A stretch of DNA of 64,000 nucleotides, taken from NCBI RefSeq assembly GCF_014647975.1, contig NZ_BMQF01000004.1, forward strand, positions 124,001 to 188,000, read 5' to 3'. Positions 59,572 through 64,000 of the stretch are shown one piece after another; position 1 is the stretch's first letter, and each line of letters starts with the position of its first letter. Under the pieces are notes generated by a model, which had not been told where the DNA came from, searched no databases, and saw nothing but the letters and a program-made list of their open reading frames with translations. The stretch comes from Streptomyces fumigatiscleroticus (GTDB taxonomy: Bacteria; Actinomycetota; Actinomycetes; Streptomycetales; Streptomycetaceae). A program made the translations under genes and the position numbers.

Positions 59572-61374
59572 ATGCAACGACCTCGGCGCCGGCACCGACC
59601 GGAGCACACCGCAGACCGCATCGAGCTGCTCCGCGAACTTCTCGCCGCTCCCTGGAAGTTGTCGGCGGCCCTGCTGCTGGCGCTGGCCGCCACCGCCGCC
59701 TCGCTGTCACTGCCCCTGCTGGTCGAGGACGTCATCGCGGGCTTCGCGGGCCATGCGTCCCTGCGCGTTCCCGTGCTGTGGATGTGCGCGGTGGCCGTCA
59801 TGGGGGCCGCGGCCACGACCGGGGCGGGTTTCCTCGTGGCCGACGCCGGCGAGCGGATGGTCTTCCGGGTGCGCGGACGCGTCATGGCCCACGTCCTGCG
59901 CCTGCCCCTGCCGACCGTCCGCGCCCAGGGCATCGGCAGTCTCACCGCGCGCATCACCTCGGACGCGCTCCAGCTTCGCCAGGTCGTCGACGTCGGGACC
60001 CAGCTCCCGGTGGCGGCGCTGACGGTGGTCACCACTTCCGTCGTCATGCTCCTGATCGACTGGGTGCTCACCCTGGTCACGGTCGCGGGGCTCGCGGTGG
60101 CGACGGCCGTCATCACCGGTGCCTTCCGGCGGCTGCGCAGAAGCATCACCGACCAGCAGGCCGCCATCGGTACGATCGCCCAGCGCTTCGCGGCACACCT
60201 GGACGCCCTCACCGCCCTCAAGGCCGGCCGCGCGGAATCCCTGGCCGTCCGCGCGCTGACCGCGGACGCCGACGCGCTGCGCCGGACCTCCCTCACCGGG
60301 GCGCGGCTCCAGGCCGCCCTGCCCGCCGCGACCACCCTCGGCAACCAGTCGGCGATGATCGCCGTCATCCTCGCCGGTGGTGCCCGTATCGCCTCCGGAC
60401 ACCTCGGCGTGGCCGAATTCGCCGCCTTCCTCCTCTATCTCCTGCAGACCATCCCGTCGGCGACCACGCTGACCAACGGTCTGGGCCGTCTCCAGGCAGG
60501 GCTGGCCGCGCGTGACCGCTGCAACCAACTGCTCGCCCTCGCCGACGAGGCGGCACAGGCTCCCACCGGCCGCGCACCGCACCCCGTCCCCGGGGCGCCC
60601 GCGGTCGCCTTCGACGCCGTCACCTTCACCCATCCCGGCACCGACACACCCGCCCTGCGGAAACTGTCGTTCACCGCGCCCTGCGTGGGACTGACCGCGC
60701 TGGTCGGACACTCCGGTGCGGGCAAGACCACCGCGCTCTGCCTCGTCGAGGGCTTCCTCCGCCCCACCGGCGGCCGTATCGAAATCCTGGGCCACGACCT
60801 GGACACCTGGCCACTGGACGGACTACGGCGCCACATCGCCTACGTCGACCAGAAGTTCACCCTCGTCGAGGCCACCGTCCGCGAGAACCTGCAACTGGGC
60901 CGCGACACACCGGGCACCGACGACGAGCTGTCGCACGTCCTCACCGCACTCGACCTGGACGACGTCGTCGCCGCGCTTCCCCAAGGACTCGACACCGTGC
61001 TCGGCCGGGGGACCGACCTTTCGGGAGGCCAGCGGCAACGCCTGGCGCTGGCCCGGGCGCTGCTGTCCGACGCCGAGGTCATCCTGCTCGACGAACCGAC
61101 CAGCCAGCTGGACGGCCTCAACGAGCAGCGGCTCCGCACCGTCGTCGACGCTCTCGCCGCGGATCGCGCCGTCATCGTCGTGGCCCACCGTCTGACCACG
61201 GTCCGCCACGCACACCAGGTCGTCATGGTGGAAGCAGGTACCGTGGTCGGCACGGGTGACCACCGCACGCTCCTGCGCACCTGCCCCGCATACCGGCGGC
61301 TCGTGAACGCGCAGACCCTCCACACTCCCACGCCCCGCGAACCCACGCTCGGGCACCCGGCACTTCCCACCTAG
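59572..61374 (+). CDS. ABC exporter with fused permease and ATPase
   Basis: About 600 aa from ATG 59572. Six membrane helices in residues 30-290 (AALLLALAATAASLSLPLLV; VLWMCAVAVMGAAATTGAGFL; VAALTVVTTSVVMLLIDWVLTLV among them) with ITSDALQLRQVVD, the type-1 exporter intracellular loop. The ATPase has GHSGAGKTT, signature LSGGQRQRLALARALL, Walker B VILLLDEPTSQLD and VIVVAHRLTTV. No peptidase C39 domain is present, so it does not cut the leader. It is the last gene of the plus-strand set; substrate is likely the mature peptide. Confidence 0.92.
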   Translation: MQRPRRRHRPEHTADRIELLRELLAAPWKLSAALLLALAATAASLSLPLLVEDVIAGFAGHASLRVPVLWMCAVAVMGAAATTGAGFLVADAGERMVFRVRGRVMAHVLRLPLPTVRAQGIGSLTARITSDALQLRQVVDVGTQLPVAALTVVTTSVVMLLIDWVLTLVTVAGLAVATAVITGAFRRLRRSITDQQAAIGTIAQRFAAHLDALTALKAGRAESLAVRALTADADALRRTSLTGARLQAALPAATTLGNQSAMIAVILAGGARIASGHLGVAEFAAFLLYLLQTIPSATTLTNGLGRLQAGLAARDRCNQLLALADEAAQAPTGRAPHPVPGAPAVAFDAVTFTHPGTDTPALRKLSFTAPCVGLTALVGHSGAGKTTALCLVEGFLRPTGGRIEILGHDLDTWPLDGLRRHIAYVDQKFTLVEATVRENLQLGRDTPGTDDELSHVLTALDLDDVVAALPQGLDTVLGRGTDLSGGQRQRLALARALLSDAEVILLDEPTSQLDGLNEQRLRTVVDALAADRAVIVVAHRLTTVRHAHQVVMVEAGTVVGTGDHRTLLRTCPAYRRLVNAQTLHTPTPREPTLGHPALPT

Positions 61375-62018
61375 GGCGTAGGCCGAAGCACCGTCGCCGG
61401 GAGTGGTATCGCCAAGCGAACGGGCCGCCCGGCGGACGTGATGATCCGGGTGCCCCGCGGTACCTCACCGGCGGTGGACGCCGACGGCGCGGCCGCCGCC
61501 CTCCCCAGGGGCGGCGGCCCAGGTGGCGAAGCGGTCAACGAAGGCGAGGCCGGCCCCGGCGCAGCAGTCGTCGCACTGTTCACCACCGTGGCCCCGGTGC
61601 CGGCAGCGAGCGATGTGACCCATGTCCCATCCCGGCCGTGCAGCAGGCGTGGGCGTGTGCACGTCGAGGACGGGAGACAGGAAGGGAGGCGGGCGAGGGG
61701 AGACGGGTGGTCCGCCTCTCGCAGCAACGGCCCGGCCTGGCGGCCGAGTCCGTCGGCGCCTTGCGTTCCGGGACGGAATCGGTGGGGGCCCCTCCGCGTC
61801 GCCTTCGACCGCCCCTTCGGCTTCCTGGCCGTCGACCGCGCGTCCCGGCTGGTGCCGGGGCGGGGCGGGTGGCGGAACCGGCGCCGTATCCGGTGGCGGG
61901 CTGCCCGGGCACGGTGCCCGCCGCGCCCTGATCCGGCGGACGGCGGCCCGGCCTGTCCGCCCCTCTTCCGCGGGGACCGCTCGCCGGCCGGGCCGCCCGC
62001 CCGCTGTCCGGTTGCGGG
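61375..62018. other. Region without a confident gene at the right end of the RiPP cluster
   Basis: About 640 bases. Frames are open on both strands but none shows a recognisable family. One short minus-strand ORF (61465-61623) is listed separately. The stretch may be decayed sequence between the cluster and the RraA gene. Confidence 0.5.
61465..61623 (-). CDS. Possible 52-aa Cys/His-rich ORF
   Basis: From ATG 61623 (GGGATGGGAC before it) the product begins MGHIARCRHRGHGGEQCDDC and contains CAGAGLAFVDRFATWAA. The Cys/His spacing could bind one zinc. No homologue is recognised, and the surrounding frames are open too, so it may be a chance ORF. Confidence 0.25.
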   Translation of the reverse strand: MGHIARCRHRGHGGEQCDDCCAGAGLAFVDRFATWAAAPGEGGGRAVGVHRR

Positions 62019-62654
62019 TCAGCCCTCGAAGCCCTGGTCCCGCAGGATCGTGTCGATGCGGGTGCGGTGGGCCTCCTCCCACGCGTCCAGGGTCTCCCCG
62101 GCCTCCTTGGCGAGCTTGGCCCGCGCCGCGCCGAGCACCTCGTCCCGGCGGGCGGCGGGCACGACCACCACGCCCTCCTCGTCGGCCACCACGATGTCGC
62201 CCGCGTCGACGGCGACTCCGCCGCAGCGCACCTGCACGTTGAGCGGCTCGACGGCCTTCTTGCCGCCGGGGATCGGGATGATCCCGCGGGCGAAGACGGG
62301 GAATCCCCTCTCCCGGACCTCGGCCAGGTCGCGGATCAGGCCGTCCGCGACGAAGCCGGCCACGCCCCGGCGCTGCGCGACCGCGCAGACGTTGCCGCCG
62401 GCCAGCGCGTGGTCGAGGTCCCCGGACTCCACGACGACGACCGAGCCCGGCTGGGCCCGGTGGATGGCGGCGTGCAGCATCAGGTTGTCGCCCTGAGGGC
62501 ACCGCACGGTGAACGCGGGGCCGGCGATGCGGGGCACCGGCTGCCACAGCGGGCGGATGCCGATGTCCATGACCTGTTCGCGGCCGAGGACGTCGGCGAG
62601 GGTGGTCGTCGGGATCTCCGTGAACCCGTCGGCGGCTTCGGTGGCGTCTGCCAT
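62019..62654 (-). CDS. RraA family protein (HMG/CHA aldolase or oxaloacetate decarboxylase type)
   Basis: A 211-aa protein with the family core: TTTLADVLGREQVMD, GPAFTVRCPQGDNLMLH, SVVVVESGDL, and the active site GGNVCAVAQRRGVAGFVADGLIRDL (Arg and Asp of the DGxxRD motif). GGVAVDAGDIVVADEEGVVVVP closes it. Members cleave 4-hydroxy-4-methyl-2-oxoglutarate or decarboxylate oxaloacetate with Mg; some lack enzyme activity and inhibit RNase E. It follows the BNR-repeat gene by 19 bases on the same strand. Confidence 0.88.
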   Translation of the reverse strand: MADATEAADGFTEIPTTTLADVLGREQVMDIGIRPLWQPVPRIAGPAFTVRCPQGDNLMLHAAIHRAQPGSVVVVESGDLDHALAGGNVCAVAQRRGVAGFVADGLIRDLAEVRERGFPVFARGIIPIPGGKKAVEPLNVQVRCGGVAVDAGDIVVADEEGVVVVPAARRDEVLGAARAKLAKEAGETLDAWEEAHRTRIDTILRDQGFEG

Positions 62655-62673
62655 GTCTCCCCTGTCTCCCTGT

Positions 62674-63702
62674 TCATCGTCGCGGTGACTGCGGACGCGT
62701 GGCCGCGTCCTTCTCCGGGCTGTAGAAGTGCTGCTCCCAGGTGGCCCCGCCGTCCGGCGTCGACAGTACTGCGCCCTCGTCGCCCACGATCCACGTGTGC
62801 AGCGGCGAGACGACGTGCACGGCCCACAGGGACATGTCCGAGCCGGTGGCGCCGGTCCGCCAGGTGTTGCCGCCGTCCCTCGAGAACAGCACGGTGTCGC
62901 TGCGGCCCACGGCGCATCCGACGCGGCCGTCCGGGGAGAAGTGCACGCCGTTGAGGCTCTGGGTGGTGCCGCTCGTGCGGCGGCGCCAGGTCCGGCCGCC
63001 GTCGCCGGTGCCGAGAACGGTGCCGTCGTCGCCCACGGCCCAGCAGACGCGGGCGTCCAGGACGCACAGGCCGATCAGGTCGTCGGTGGTCCCGCTCTCC
63101 TGGGGCCGCCAGTTGCGGCCGGCGTCGTCGGTGGCCAGGACCGTGCCGCCCGCGCCCACCGCCCAGCCGGTGCGGTCGTCGGCGAACGCGACAGCCCACA
63201 GGGCGGCTCGGTCCGGGGCGCCGGACTGCGGCCGCCAGGTCCGCCCTCCGTCGTCGGTGGCGAGGATGGTGCCCTGGTCGCCGACGGTCCAGCCGGTGCG
63301 CCGGTCCGGGCGCACGTGGACCGAGAGCAGGTCCCTGATGGTGCCGGTCCGCTGGGCGAGCCAGGTGGCTCCGCCGTCGTGGGTGACCATGACGGTGCCG
63401 CCGCGGCCCGCGACCCAGGCGGTACGGCTGTCCTGCGCCGCGATCCCGTACAGGTTGGCGGGGGCGCCCAGCGGGCGCGGGGTCCACCGTCCGCCCTCGT
63501 GGGAGGTCAGGACCGTACCGCCGTCGCCGACGATCCAGCCGCCGCTCGCGTCCGGCAGCACGTGGACGCCGTACAGGTTCTTGCCGGTGCCGGAGACGTG
63601 GGCGCGCCAGTTGCCCCCTGCGGCCCCGGCGTCCTCGGAGCCGAGGATCAGACCGCCGTCGCCGACGGCTGTGACGCCCTTGCCGTCGGGCGAGATCCAC
63701 AC
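62674..63702 (-). CDS. BNR/YCF48-type beta-propeller protein, 5' end probably truncated
   Basis: 342 aa from GTG 63702, made of about seven repeats of the pattern GWIVGDGGTVLTSHEGGxW (seen as GWTVGDQGTILATDDGGRTW, CWAVGDDGTVLGTGDGGRTW, GCAVGRSDTVLFSRDGGNTW and others). This is the photosystem-stability/YCF48-like propeller fold. Repeat-like sequence (ATWRAQDTTVANNLKGV) continues in frame upstream to about 63760, but no ATG or GTG occurs there before an upstream stop near 63895, and the GTG at 63702 falls inside a repeat. The natural start seems lost where a recombinase-like remnant abuts. Confidence 0.75.
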   Translation of the reverse strand: MWISPDGKGVTAVGDGGLILGSEDAGAAGGNWRAHVSGTGKNLYGVHVLPDASGGWIVGDGGTVLTSHEGGRWTPRPLGAPANLYGIAAQDSRTAWVAGRGGTVMVTHDGGATWLAQRTGTIRDLLSVHVRPDRRTGWTVGDQGTILATDDGGRTWRPQSGAPDRAALWAVAFADDRTGWAVGAGGTVLATDDAGRNWRPQESGTTDDLIGLCVLDARVCWAVGDDGTVLGTGDGGRTWRRRTSGTTQSLNGVHFSPDGRVGCAVGRSDTVLFSRDGGNTWRTGATGSDMSLWAVHVVSPLHTWIVGDEGAVLSTPDGGATWEQHFYSPEKDAATRPQSPRR

Positions 63703-63782
63703 GCCCTTGAGGTTGTTGGCGACCGTGGTGTCCTGGGCCCGCCAGGTGGCGCCGGAGTGCCCGGCGAGGTGGCCCGCACGGC

Positions 63783-64000
63783 GGGCGCCTTCTTCTGCAC
63801 GTGTTCCCGGCCGCGGGCGTTGGCCCGCTGGACGCGCTCCCCGCCGTAACCCGCAAGAGGGGATCCCGACTCACCGCCCAGCGGATCCGCGAGATCGCTC
63901 GGAGCATCGGAGACATCGCACCGCGCATCCACGCAGCCGACGCCGCAAAAAGGGCCCGCTACACGAAGCCCTCGGCATCGAGATCACCTACGAACACGCA
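63783..64000 (+). pseudogene. Possible C-terminal remnant of a site-specific recombinase, cut by the window edge
   Basis: Plus-strand frame from about 63783 reads LLLHVFPAAGVGPLDALPAV, then RLTAQRIREIARSIGDIAPRIHAAD and AAKRARY; after a frameshift near the AAAAA run at about 63947-63951 another frame continues LHEALGIEITYEHA. The pattern (IREIxxxxGDIxxxxxxADxxxxARxYxALGIxITYE) resembles the C-terminal end of large serine recombinases. This is a by-eye resemblance in a short, damaged stretch. Confidence 0.35.

Overview
This 64 kb window is chromosomal DNA of a Streptomyces-type actinomycete. The evidence is the very high GC content, GC-rich third codon positions, frequent GTG starts and ATGA-coupled operons, and typical Streptomyces families (XRE/DUF5753 with DUF397, SCO5389 family, CebE-like sugar uptake, MAB_1171c transporters, cold-shock protein plus DEAD helicase). 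No rRNA, tRNA, CRISPR array or intact insertion sequence was seen. There is repeated evidence of gene loss by deletion: a chimeric response-regulator/DUF3500 remnant, a decapitated rhamnosidase, two gene stumps butted together near 44.99 kb, and a 5'-truncated BNR-repeat gene beside a recombinase-like remnant at the right edge.

Layout, left to right. 1-3.4 kb: metal-flavoured start, with a family-5 (nickel/peptide type) binding lipoprotein and a GNAT enzyme, divergent from a CooC/MinD-like ATPase whose promoter carries a Zur-like palindrome. 3.6-7.6 kb: XRE/DUF397 pair, a DUF2075 helicase with a PD-(D/E)XK-like N-terminal domain, and a divergent small unit (39-codon leaderless ORF, 125-aa protein) behind a perfect operator-like palindrome; this could be a defence locus. 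7.7-18.1 kb: secreted NlpC/P60 protein, then a complete beta-1,3-glucan utilisation locus (GH16 endo-glucanase, GH1 beta-glucosidase, two permeases, binding lipoprotein, divergent GH55). 18.1-18.9 kb: an 18-bp tandem array fused to a 151-bp tandem array that repeats the 3' end of the next gene, an EF-G paralogue. 21-26.7 kb: metallo-hydrolase/CGNR regulator pair around a 13-bp inverted repeat, TetR, MAB_1171c membrane protein, XRE and ImmA/IrrE protease. 26.7-31.2 kb: a compact KS-ACP-alpha-oxoamine synthase megaenzyme with a dehydrogenase, a candidate unstudied amino-ketone/amino-alcohol pathway. 31-36.7 kb: CocE esterase, SDR, SGNH esterase, TetR with its operator and an FBP zinc-finger protein.

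36.7-39.8 kb is a translationally coupled signalling operon: PAS-GAF-PP2C phosphatase, a stand-alone cobalamin module with the CarH photoreceptor signature W-x9-EH, and a STAS antagonist. This looks like a light/B12 input wired to a partner switch. 40-48.7 kb holds regulators (HxlR, TetR, a MerR fused to a DNA sliding-clamp-like domain), pseudogenes, and the csp/DEAD-box helicase pair with strong hairpins.

48.7-61.4 kb is the main find: a proteusin-like RiPP gene cluster. A precursor with a nitrile-hydratase-type leader (apparently with a duplicated strand-turn-strand unit) and a hydrophobic Val/Ile/Ala/Thr-rich core is followed by a PoyD-like radical SAM epimerase, a B12-binding radical SAM maturase with a Cx7Cx2C cluster motif, a MetX-like acyltransferase whose nucleophile is Cys instead of Ser, and a SAM methyltransferase, all tightly coupled on one strand. 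Divergent genes encode an ABC exporter pair, a zinc-ribbon miniprotein, a sulfotransferase and a second ABC exporter. The window ends with an RraA-family lyase and a BNR-repeat protein.
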